Source of the DNA: Desulfuromonadales bacterium
GTDB lineage: Bacteria; Desulfobacterota; Desulfuromonadia; Desulfuromonadales; Syntrophotaleaceae
Assembly: GCA_003561875.1 (NCBI GenBank)
Contig: PWVL01000009.1
Span: 1-42,337, forward strand
Length of the DNA stretch: 42,337 nucleotides
Direction of reading: 5' to 3'
The position numbers and the translations under genes were made by a program. Positions 8,309 to 16,074 of the stretch are shown piece by piece; the first letter of the stretch is position 1, and every line of letters starts with the position of its first letter. Under the pieces are notes generated by a model that worked only from the letters and a program-made list of their open reading frames with translations, made no database searches and was not told the origin of the DNA.

Positions 8309-9463
8309 CTAATCAACAAAGACCGGTGCGGCGGCAATGCCCGCAGCCAGTATCTCAGCCACTTCCGTTGCAGAAATATCACGTCCGAGACCAAGCCGAA
8401 TGGTTTGATAACATTCTTCATCGCTCAGGCCGATGGCGCGAAGCACATGGGAAGGATCCGTCTTGGCGGTGGCGCAGGCCGAGCCCGCCGAAAAAGAAAT
8501 ACGGTCCTTCAGTAACTGAATCAGGGCCATGGAATCGACCCCGGGAATGGTCAGGCTCATATTACGTGAAAGTTTGTAGCGGGCCGATCCGTTGAGGCGC
8601 AGGTCCGGGCGGTTCTGTTTCAAGCGGTCCAGTATCTCTGCCGCCATTGTCGACAAGCGCCGGTTTTCTTCGGCCATCTCCTCTGTGGCGATGCGCAGCG
8701 CGGTCGCCATGCCAACGATGCCGGCGACGTTCAGTGTGCCGGAGCGCAAACCGCCCTCCTGGCCGCCTCCGTGAAGGATGGGCTGCAGAGGGACCCTTTC
8801 CGGTCTGGTGCGACGATATAGGGCGCCGACCCCTTTGGGACCATAAAATTTATGCGCAGAAAAGGTCAGAAGGTCCACCTGGACTGCATCGACAGCCAAC
8901 GGTTCGTGACCGACGAACTGGGCAGCGTCGCAGTGGAACAGTACCTTGGTGCTGCGGCAGATGGCGCCGATCTCTTCCAAGGGCTGCAGAGTACCGATTT
9001 CGTTGTTGGCCGCCATGATGGAAACCATCAGAGTGTCGGGGCGAAGCGCGCTCCGAATGTCGTCAGGATTGACCCGGCCTTCGCCATCCACGGGAACCCA
9101 TGTCACCTCGGCGCCAAGGCCCTGCAGATAATTCAGGGGCGCCAGCACCGAAGCGTGCTCGATGACCGATGAGATGAAGTGCGCTCTGGGGTTGCCGTTC
9201 TGCAGGTATCCGCCGATCAGGGCCAGGTTGTTGGCTTCGGTGGTGCCGCAGGTAAAGAGAATGTCCTCGGGTTCGGAGCAGCCGAGACACGCGGCGATGG
9301 ATTGGCGGGATCGCTCCACAGCGTCCCTGGCCATGCCGCCGTGATAATGCTCGGGATTGGAAGGGTTGCCGCACTGCTCCCGCAAAAAGGGAAGCATGTC
9401 TTGGAGCACGCGCGGATCGACAAAGGTTGTGGCGTGACTATCGAGATAGATGGGAGCTGACAT
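8309..9463 (-). CDS. Cysteine desulfurase (NifS/IscS family)
   Basis: This 384-residue PLP enzyme has the family start YLDSHATTFVDPRV, the PLP-binding TTEANNLAL, and the PLP lysine K205 in SAHKFYGPKG. The catalytic cysteine C330 lies in GSACATAKTDPSHVL. It removes sulfur from L-cysteine and passes it to acceptors as persulfide. No IscU, NifU or SufE acceptor is adjacent. Instead it sits between a carbonic anhydrase and an FdhD remnant plus mobA, which suggests a role in sulfurating the molybdenum cofactor. Its start lies 21 bases after the stop of the carbonic anhydrase gene, so the two are probably in one operon. Confidence 0.9.
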   Translation of the reverse strand: MSAPIYLDSHATTFVDPRVLQDMLPFLREQCGNPSNPEHYHGGMARDAVERSRQSIAACLGCSEPEDILFTCGTTEANNLALIGGYLQNGNPRAHFISSVIEHASVLAPLNYLQGLGAEVTWVPVDGEGRVNPDDIRSALRPDTLMVSIMAANNEIGTLQPLEEIGAICRSTKVLFHCDAAQFVGHEPLAVDAVQVDLLTFSAHKFYGPKGVGALYRRTRPERVPLQPILHGGGQEGGLRSGTLNVAGIVGMATALRIATEEMAEENRRLSTMAAEILDRLKQNRPDLRLNGSARYKLSRNMSLTIPGVDSMALIQLLKDRISFSAGSACATAKTDPSHVLRAIGLSDEECYQTIRLGLGRDISATEVAEILAAGIAAAPVFVD

Positions 9464-9484
9464 GAAGACCCCCTTGGTACGACA

Positions 9485-10102
9485 TTAACCCTTCTGGGCT
9501 GCCAGGTAGCCTTTGGCCAGGGTGGTATTGACGTGCACCACGCCCTTGTTCAGGGTTCTGAACGGATAGTCGTCTGTAATTACAGGCAGATCGTCGGCCT
9601 GTTGCTGGGTGCGGATGACGGATCCCGCCGGCACGTAGCGGCCGTCGGTTACGGTGACGCCCATGACAATGGCTCCCGGTTCAATGACACATTCTTTGCC
9701 GACGCGGGATTTGAAAACCAGAACCTTCATGGCGACAAAGGTATCGTCCATGATTACGGATGGGCCGTGAATCTGCACCTGGTGGGCCAGGGAGACACGC
9801 TTGCCCACATAGACGGCGTATTTTTTGCCATTGACCTCCATGAGGTTTTTATCAATGGGTTCGCCATTCATCTCCGTTTCCAGGGCATGGATCACCACGC
9901 CGTCCTGGACATTGGCATCGTCGTCGATGAACAGGGGCTGACCTTCGTCGCCACGCACTGCGGCGCAGGGGGAAACCATGACGTTCTTGCCCAGAACGAC
10001 GTTGCCGATGACGGCCGCCAGGGGATGTACATAAGCCGTTGCGTCGATGACAGGCTCCGAAACCTTGCCACAGAAATCGGTCAACACATTTTTTTCGATC
10101 AT
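9485..10102 (-). CDS. Cam-type gamma carbonic anhydrase
   Basis: This 205-residue left-handed beta-helix protein closely follows the Methanosarcina Cam pattern. The zinc ligands are H72 (in IHALE), H107 and H112 (in SLAHQVQIHG). The acidic-loop glutamate E53 (RGDEGQP) and the second glutamate E75 are both present; these two help proton transfer in Cam and are absent from most CamH relatives. The likely reaction is CO2 hydration to bicarbonate. There is no signal peptide, so it should be cytoplasmic. GAAGAGG precedes the ATG. It heads the desulfurase/mobA gene string, fitting formate or CO2 metabolism. Confidence 0.9.
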   Translation of the reverse strand: MIEKNVLTDFCGKVSEPVIDATAYVHPLAAVIGNVVLGKNVMVSPCAAVRGDEGQPLFIDDDANVQDGVVIHALETEMNGEPIDKNLMEVNGKKYAVYVGKRVSLAHQVQIHGPSVIMDDTFVAMKVLVFKSRVGKECVIEPGAIVMGVTVTDGRYVPAGSVIRTQQQADDLPVITDDYPFRTLNKGVVHVNTTLAKGYLAAQKG

Positions 10103-10706
10103 GTATGCCTCTTCGGTTGCTTATTTTGACATTGGACTTTCAAACAGAGAGTCCCGAGTGGTTGCTGTCATTAAAAAAGAAAAGTTATCCGCCTTGAAAT
10201 CAACCTTAAAGATTGTTGCCCGTGATTTCCAGACTGGATTTGCCAATGGCGCGAGAATGCTAACAGTGCCCCTGTAATAAGTCAATTGGAAGCCAGCAGC
10301 TGTTGAGAGTTAGGCTTGACCGACGCTGTTCAGGTTGCTGTGGTGACGACCGGATGACTTGGTGGGGCAAATTTCTTATGTACTGCCGGGAGCACTCATA
10401 GCGCCGCCGATTCCGGAACTGCAGCGGGTGATTCCATGGAGTACTAAACGCCGGCGTTATCGCGCTGGCGTGGATTCGTGCGGCATTTTCGGCCTTCCTA
10501 AATTTCCAATCCTGCGTCTGCCCCCGGACTTGACAATTAATGGGCAGGTTATAGGGTTACGGAGTGAGCTTGCCTGCTGACGGCTCCTCACCCTGTTCGA
10601 TCCCGATGTCCCGTGCAGCGTTGCCGGACTTCGGGCGGTTTTGCTGAGCAGAACCTATCGGATCAGACGTAAACCCAACTCGGCCCGCCCTTGAAAGGAC
10701 AGCAGC
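10103..10706. other. 604-base intergenic region between divergent carbonic anhydrase and bcp genes
   Basis: No convincing gene is seen; the short frame at 10359-10580 has no family resemblance. A consensus -35 (TTGACA, 10530-10535) has only a poor -10 (TAGGGT, 10552-10557) at 16 bases and may drive bcp. A short hairpin, ACGCCGGC/GCTGGCGT with one G-U pair, lies near 10448-10471. The rest shows no recognisable repeat or RNA. Confidence 0.4.
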
Positions 10707-11183
10707 ATGGACAATCTGGAAGGGAAAATTGCCCCGCATTTCGCTCTGCAAGGCAGTGACAACAGGGTTCATAAATTATCCGACTATGCCGGAAAGACCC
10801 TGGTGCTATATTTCTACCCTCGAGACAATACTCCCGGATGCAGCAAAGAGGCCTGTGCTTTTCGTGACCTGCATTCCCGGGTGACAGATCTGGATGCGGT
10901 GGTCCTGGGGGTCAGCAGGGACAGTCTCGCTTCTCACGACAAATTCATTACCAAATTTGGCCTGCCTTTTGTGCTGCTTTCCGACCCCGAGACAGAGGTC
11001 ATGCGGGCCTACGGTGCTTTTGGAGAAAAATCCCTGTACGGAAAAAAAGTTCTGGGCACCATACGTTCGACGGTGGTGATCGGGCCGGATGGTCGCGTCC
11101 TCAAGCATTGGCCCAAGGTTTCCAAGGCTGAAACTCACCCCCATGAAGTTGTCGATTTCCTACAGCACCTTCGGAACTGCTGA
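10707..11183 (+). CDS. bcp: Thioredoxin-dependent peroxiredoxin BCP
   Basis: This 158-residue AhpC/TSA protein has the peroxidatic cysteine C45 in NTPGCSKEACAF and a possible resolving cysteine C50 five residues later, the arrangement of E. coli BCP. FYPRDNTPGC and LGVSRDS are family hallmarks. It reduces hydrogen peroxide and organic hydroperoxides using thioredoxin. AAAGGA lies ahead of the ATG. It appears to be a single-gene unit ended by a strong bidirectional hairpin. Confidence 0.95.
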   Translation: MDNLEGKIAPHFALQGSDNRVHKLSDYAGKTLVLYFYPRDNTPGCSKEACAFRDLHSRVTDLDAVVLGVSRDSLASHDKFITKFGLPFVLLSDPETEVMRAYGAFGEKSLYGKKVLGTIRSTVVIGPDGRVLKHWPKVSKAETHPHEVVDFLQHLRNC

Positions 11184-11253
11184 GGAGATCTGTGCGCGAG
11201 AGGCGGGCTTTGGCAGCAAAGCTGCCGCAGGCCATTGGGTGTGAGGCAATCGT

Positions 11254-11296
11254 AAAAAATCCCCGGAGACAGATGACTTTCTACCGGGGATTTTTT
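11254..11296. terminator. Bidirectional terminator between bcp and the FadL-family gene
   Basis: AAAAAATCCCCGG (11254-11266) is perfectly complementary to CCGGGGATTTTTT (11284-11296), giving a GC-rich stem with T-runs on both strands. It lies between convergent genes. Confidence 0.9.
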
Positions 11297-11321
11297 GCGC
11301 GACGTCTGTTGCTGCCGAGGA

Positions 11322-12587
11322 TCAGAAGGCGTATCCCAGGCTGACAGCCACCAGGTGAATCTGGTTTTTGTAGAGCCCGTTGGCGATGTCACCGTATTCG
11401 TTGGTTGTTTTGCGACGGTTTTCCTGCAACTGAAAGCCGTAAGCCAGATCGAGGCTGAACCGATCGAAAGTTATTGCGCTGCCCACCGTGAACAGGTGGG
11501 TATCCGAATCCGGAATGGCCGGTTCAAAAGTGCTGTCGGGCACCGGGTTTTCACCGTAGAGATAGCCGGCCATCAGGGCCATACGCTCGTTCAGGTAATA
11601 CTTGGTGCCCACGTTGAAAGCCCAGGTGTTTTTCCAGTTTCGCGGAGCGATGATGGAATCGCTGCCCGCAACCGGCTGCGCCAGATCGATTTTGAGTTGC
11701 TTAAAGGATGACCATTCTTCCCAGCGGGCTCCCGCCTCGACGACCCAGGCCGGTGAAATTCGGTACGCCAGGGCTGCGGTCAATTGCGCGGGTAGGGTAA
11801 GGGAGGTTTTGCCTTTTGTGTCGGGGAATAAGGGGCTCAGGACTTCTAGTTCCGTGGGTATATCAAATCGGGCTTTGCCATCGACGTTAATTTTCACTTC
11901 ACTGCGGTAGGCTGCACCGAAAGACAGGGCTTCTGTAATCTGCAGTTGCAGGCCGAGGTTGAAGCCGAGGCCTTCACCGTCTCCGCTGAAGGATTGACCT
12001 ATGGTAGGCAGATTTAGTATAGGGGTGATCTCGTTCTTCAACTTGGCGTCGAGCAGAATGATGTTGAGACCAGCTCCCAGGGCCAGCCGGGGAGTCGCCT
12101 GAAAAGCCACCACCGGGTTGATGTTGAAAGTGGTAATGCGCGATTTGGTGGCCAAAACATTGCCCTCCCAGCCGCTGTCCCAGATCGTGCCGAGGCCAAA
12201 GGGATTGAACACGGCCAGGCCGGCACTCCACTGATCGTTGAACTGGTGGGTCAGGTAAAAGGTGCTGGGGAAGTAGGCCGTATCTTCATTTCTTTCGGTG
12301 GTACCATCCAGGTCACTCTTGAACTTGCGGACAGGGACCACGGCGGTGGTGCCGATCTCAAGCCGGGTCCCGCTCAGAGAAGGCAGCAGGGCCGGGTTGA
12401 AATAAGCCGCCGAAGGTCCGTCACTCTGGGCTACGGTGGCATTGGCGCGCCCCAGGGCGTCGGCTCCCTGAGTAAAAATCCCGAACCCGGCGGAATGACC
12501 CTGGGAGGCAGTCAAAACAAGCACAAAACTCAACAGCAAGCCGCAACACCGCCTCAAAAGGGCAATCCTTCCGGTTTTTTTCATCAT
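11322..12587 (-). CDS. FadL/OmpP1-family outer membrane transport protein
   Basis: This protein of about 421 residues begins MMKKTGR and has a clear signal peptide ending near SQGHSAGF. It then has the FadL hatch-domain signature GADALGRANATVAQSDGPSA followed by AAYFNPALL. The C-terminus ends in aromatic VSLGYAF, as outer membrane barrels do. FadL proteins admit long-chain fatty acids or other hydrophobic compounds. AGGAGG sits four bases before the ATG at 12587, which rules out the in-frame extension to 12692. It stands alone, with no fatty acid degradation genes nearby. Confidence 0.9.
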   Translation of the reverse strand: MMKKTGRIALLRRCCGLLLSFVLVLTASQGHSAGFGIFTQGADALGRANATVAQSDGPSAAYFNPALLPSLSGTRLEIGTTAVVPVRKFKSDLDGTTERNEDTAYFPSTFYLTHQFNDQWSAGLAVFNPFGLGTIWDSGWEGNVLATKSRITTFNINPVVAFQATPRLALGAGLNIILLDAKLKNEITPILNLPTIGQSFSGDGEGLGFNLGLQLQITEALSFGAAYRSEVKINVDGKARFDIPTELEVLSPLFPDTKGKTSLTLPAQLTAALAYRISPAWVVEAGARWEEWSSFKQLKIDLAQPVAGSDSIIAPRNWKNTWAFNVGTKYYLNERMALMAGYLYGENPVPDSTFEPAIPDSDTHLFTVGSAITFDRFSLDLAYGFQLQENRRKTTNEYGDIANGLYKNQIHLVAVSLGYAF

Positions 12588-12835
12588 GCCTCCTGCCACG
12601 CCTTTTTTCCCGCTGGCGGTTGAAAGTTTGCCGATGGAATAAAATATCCTCGTATCATTAAGCCGGCCCGGAAGACAAGTCAACCAAAACACTGTTAGAC
12701 AGAATCAAAAAGTTACTATTAATCTCAGGATAAAGTGTTGAACTGAAATTGGAACTGGATTATTTTGTGGCATCGGTCCGGCAACCTTGGATCTCAATTG
12801 GCGGAACATAAAGAGCAGGTATTGGCGAGAAAATT

Positions 12836-13648
12836 ATGACGGTACGCAGTAACTACATCATGGAACATGCGGATGAGGCTTTGCGCCTTGATCTGAAAAC
12901 CGATCCTGAAGCGCTTGAGCGGCAGGCTCGGTGGGCGGGATTGATACCGGGAATGCGGGTTGCGGATGTAGGCTGCGGCAGCGGCAAGACTACCTTTTTG
13001 TTAAACGCGCTGTGCCAGCCAGGTGGGGAGGCCCTGGGGATTGATGGTTCGCCGGGGCGCATCGCCCACGCCCGGTCAAGCTACCGCATGCAAGGGCTTT
13101 CCTACCAATGCCGTGACTTTTACCAGCCCCTGGAAGATTTGGGCAAGTTTGATTTTATCTGGGTGCGCTTTGTCCTCGAGTACCATCGAGAAAAGGCTTT
13201 TCAGATCGTACAGAATCTCCAACGGCTTCTGAACCCGGGAGGGGTGCTGTGCCTGATCGATCTTGACTATAACTGCCTGAGTCATGCCGGAATCCCTCAG
13301 CGGCTGGAAAATGCCATTGTCGGTATTACCCGCAAACTCGAATTGGAGGCCGACTTTGATCCCTACATGGGCAGGAAACTCTATACCTATCTGTATGATT
13401 TGGGTTTTGTCGATATTCAGGTGGATCTTTCGGCCCACCACCTGATCAGTGGTGAGCTTAACGAAGTGGATTCCTACAATTGGAACCAGAAAGTACAGGT
13501 GGCAGCCAGAAACTCCAACTACGCCTTTTCCGAGTATCCCGACGGATTCCGTGGTTTCGTCAAAGAGTTCGAGACTTTTTTTTCCAATCCAAGACGCTTC
13601 ACCTACACGCCCCTGATTTGTGCAAGGGGCATCAAACCGGTTGTTTGA
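12836..13648 (+). CDS. Class I SAM-dependent methyltransferase
   Basis: This 270-residue protein has motif I VADVGCGSGKTTF (residues about 42-54), an acidic residue after the second strand (GIDGSPGRIAHAR), and a post-motif segment GKFDFIWVRFVLEY. The C-terminal part contains LICARG. The fold is clear, but the substrate is not. The N-terminal half resembles Methyltransf_25/UbiE-like enzymes acting on small molecules. It is divergent from the FadL-family gene, with 248 bases between the two starts, and no pathway partner is adjacent. Confidence 0.8.
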   Translation: MTVRSNYIMEHADEALRLDLKTDPEALERQARWAGLIPGMRVADVGCGSGKTTFLLNALCQPGGEALGIDGSPGRIAHARSSYRMQGLSYQCRDFYQPLEDLGKFDFIWVRFVLEYHREKAFQIVQNLQRLLNPGGVLCLIDLDYNCLSHAGIPQRLENAIVGITRKLELEADFDPYMGRKLYTYLYDLGFVDIQVDLSAHHLISGELNEVDSYNWNQKVQVAARNSNYAFSEYPDGFRGFVKEFETFFSNPRRFTYTPLICARGIKPVV

Positions 13649-13737
13649 AAACCGCCGGCGATTCCGAAGCGAAGGCGTAGAGTCAGGTAGCTGGTACGTC
13701 CCTGGTTCCGGATTTCTGCCGGGCAGGGCGGTTTCTC

Positions 13738-16074
13738 TCAGCCAGGCTGATCTTCCATCGGCGCCAGGTGGCTTTCGGAAACGTAACCGAAAACCGCGTC
13801 AAGCCCCCTCTTGTTCAGATTAAGGAATTCAACGCCGAACCCTGCTGGCATTTCCCCTTTTAGCGGCTTGTTTTTACCGTTGACCCAGGCGACCCGGCCA
13901 CTGGCTTCATAGATTTCCGGTACGGACGACGGAATGGCGAAGGAAAGCTCGATGGTTTCTCCCTCGTTGACGGTTCTGTCCGTGGCGATGAAAATGCCCC
14001 GGACGCTGATGTCGGCGCTGGTGCCTGTCATGGGGTGCCCGTCAACCGTGTAGAAGACGGAAGTTTGGTAGGGGACCCTTTGGCTCTTTCGTTCCGGAAC
14101 TTTGTGGACCGAACCCAGGGAATACTTTTTTTCATAGTAGCGGATCAGCGCCTCAATGATGTCGTTGTCGAAGTGGATCCCGCTTTCCTCCCGCAAAATC
14201 TGGAAGGCTACGGAAAGGGGCATCGGCTCCCGATAATGCCTTTTGGCCGTAATGGCTTCAAAGAAATCGGCGACGGCAATGATCTTCGAACCCAGGTGAA
14301 TTTCATCCCCTTTGAGTCCGAGGGGATAGCCGGAGCCGTCCAACTTTTCGTGATGGCCGCCGGCCACTTCCGGAACACACTGATAGATGCCCTCAAAGTT
14401 GATCTGATCCAGAATTTCGCGTGTCTTTTCCGAGTGGGTTTTAACGATCTGATACTCCTCATGGGAGAGGCGCCCGGGTTTTTTCAGAATCGCGTCTGGA
14501 ACCGCAATTTTCCCATAGTCGTGAAGCAGGGCTGCGACGCGAATCATTTCACTGAAATCTTCCGACTGGCCCAGTTCGCGGCAGATGCCGACGGAATACT
14601 CGGTGACCTTTTCCGAATGACCGGCGGTCATGGGATCGCGGGCGTCGATGGATGTTGCCAGAACCATCAGCAGGGAGTGAAACTGTTTGCGGCGGCCATT
14701 CATCAGATCCGCGTTGTGGATACTGATGCCGATGACCGGCGCAATGCCCATTAAAAGAGTCAGGTCGCTGTGGATCAGGGGGCGTTTACTGCGCGTGTTG
14801 TCCACGGCCAGAATGCCGATCGCCTCCCCGTCGCAGATGATCGGACAGCAGATGAAAGAATGAACACCAAGAGCTTCGGCCAGCGCCCGACTGCGAGGGC
14901 TGAGAGAATCTTCAAGTTCGCTGAGGTCGTTGATAAGAAAGGGCTCGTGCTGGTGAAATGAGACGACAAACGCACCCTTGGAATCCGGATTGTCCAGATG
15001 GAAAGATGTTCCTCTGAGCAGGTCCTGGTGTTGTTCCGAATAACCGTAACCGGCCCTGAAAACCAGTCTGGTTCTTTCGCGATTGGCCAAAAGAATCATT
15101 CCTCGATCGTAGTCCAGTCGTTTGTTCAGAATAAAAATGACTTCTTTCAGGATTTCATCAATGCTACCGGTTCCGCTGATGGACTGTTCCAGTTGTTTTA
15201 TATTGGCCTGGGTGCTGATAGCTTGGCCAATTTCGTTGGCCATCAGCGCATTGTTATAATTTCGGTTGGTCTGCTCGATAAGCAGGTCAGTTGAATCCCT
15301 GATATTTGAGACGTTTTTTAAAATTTCCTTTTTTTCAAACATCTCAATCAGCAGAGAAACAATCAGAATGGAGGAAAAAAAAGAAGCAAAACCAATCAGG
15401 AGGGCATTTGTAGAGAGTTTCATCCACGGGAAAAAAAACACCGGCAGGCAAAGTACGGACAAAAAGACCCTTAGTTTTCTCAAAGTTACGCTGGCGCTTT
15501 TTTCCCAACTGACAATATAGGTGCAATGAGCGTCCCCCCTGAACAAACACTGGGGGTGCTCAATTTGGGGAGACTTGTAACCCATCATGGTCACAACGGC
15601 TTCCCAGAAACCCAGCCTGTTTTGGCACTGGAATATCTTTTCATTGACTCCTTCGTGCGGTGTCACCGTTATTTGAACTTTATTTTCACCCAGAGATTCC
15701 GATCTATAACTTGCCGAGCGGGTGAAATTTGAAGAACCCTGGCCGATCAGTTTAAAGGTGTTGGCCGGGCCGACCAGTCCCAGTACATACTGACGCATAA
15801 TGCCCAGAGCATCCGGTGAAGCGGAATAGCGGCCGGCTTCTCGTGCCATACCGTCGTCGCCGGTAACTTCAACAACTCTTTCATAAAAACGATCGATCTG
15901 GTCTTGGGTGAACCAGTGCGCCTGGTCTGCAACCTGATACAACCTCATGCCAGCGTAGTCCAGTACTTCGCTGATGCCAACCTCTGGATATTTTTTCTTG
16001 ATAATTTTTATATAATTATCAATAAGTCTGCTGTTATACAGAGGCTTAGAATTTATGTCTTTGTCGTCATTCAT
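13738..16074 (-). CDS. Membrane sensor: V4R-like/TM/GAF/HD-GYP/PilZ protein
   Basis: This 778-residue protein has five parts. Residues about 20-190 form a sensor-like domain ending in CLFRGDAHCTYIVSW, which recalls V4R/HNOB-type ligand domains. Two membrane helices follow (about 202-243). A GAF domain spans about 300-455. An HD-GYP phosphodiesterase domain follows, with H518-D519 in LLHDYGK, GGHHEKLDGSGYP and GYP at 582-584. A C-terminal PilZ domain has R662xxxR666 and DISVRG 688-693. HD-GYP domains hydrolyse cyclic di-GMP and PilZ binds it, so the enzyme may sense its own substrate. Its ATG overlaps the stop of the upstream PilZ gene (ATGA), implying translational coupling. The first 60-70 codons are AT-rich, like the end of that gene. 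Confidence 0.9.
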   Translation of the reverse strand: MNDDKDINSKPLYNSRLIDNYIKIIKKKYPEVGISEVLDYAGMRLYQVADQAHWFTQDQIDRFYERVVEVTGDDGMAREAGRYSASPDALGIMRQYVLGLVGPANTFKLIGQGSSNFTRSASYRSESLGENKVQITVTPHEGVNEKIFQCQNRLGFWEAVVTMMGYKSPQIEHPQCLFRGDAHCTYIVSWEKSASVTLRKLRVFLSVLCLPVFFFPWMKLSTNALLIGFASFFSSILIVSLLIEMFEKKEILKNVSNIRDSTDLLIEQTNRNYNNALMANEIGQAISTQANIKQLEQSISGTGSIDEILKEVIFILNKRLDYDRGMILLANRERTRLVFRAGYGYSEQHQDLLRGTSFHLDNPDSKGAFVVSFHQHEPFLINDLSELEDSLSPRSRALAEALGVHSFICCPIICDGEAIGILAVDNTRSKRPLIHSDLTLLMGIAPVIGISIHNADLMNGRRKQFHSLLMVLATSIDARDPMTAGHSEKVTEYSVGICRELGQSEDFSEMIRVAALLHDYGKIAVPDAILKKPGRLSHEEYQIVKTHSEKTREILDQINFEGIYQCVPEVAGGHHEKLDGSGYPLGLKGDEIHLGSKIIAVADFFEAITAKRHYREPMPLSVAFQILREESGIHFDNDIIEALIRYYEKKYSLGSVHKVPERKSQRVPYQTSVFYTVDGHPMTGTSADISVRGIFIATDRTVNEGETIELSFAIPSSVPEIYEASGRVAWVNGKNKPLKGEMPAGFGVEFLNLNKRGLDAVFGYVSESHLAPMEDQPG

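Noticed and set aside
10359-10580. 73-codon frame in the intergenic region
   Set aside because: No ribosome site, no family resemblance, and it contains the likely bcp -35 element.
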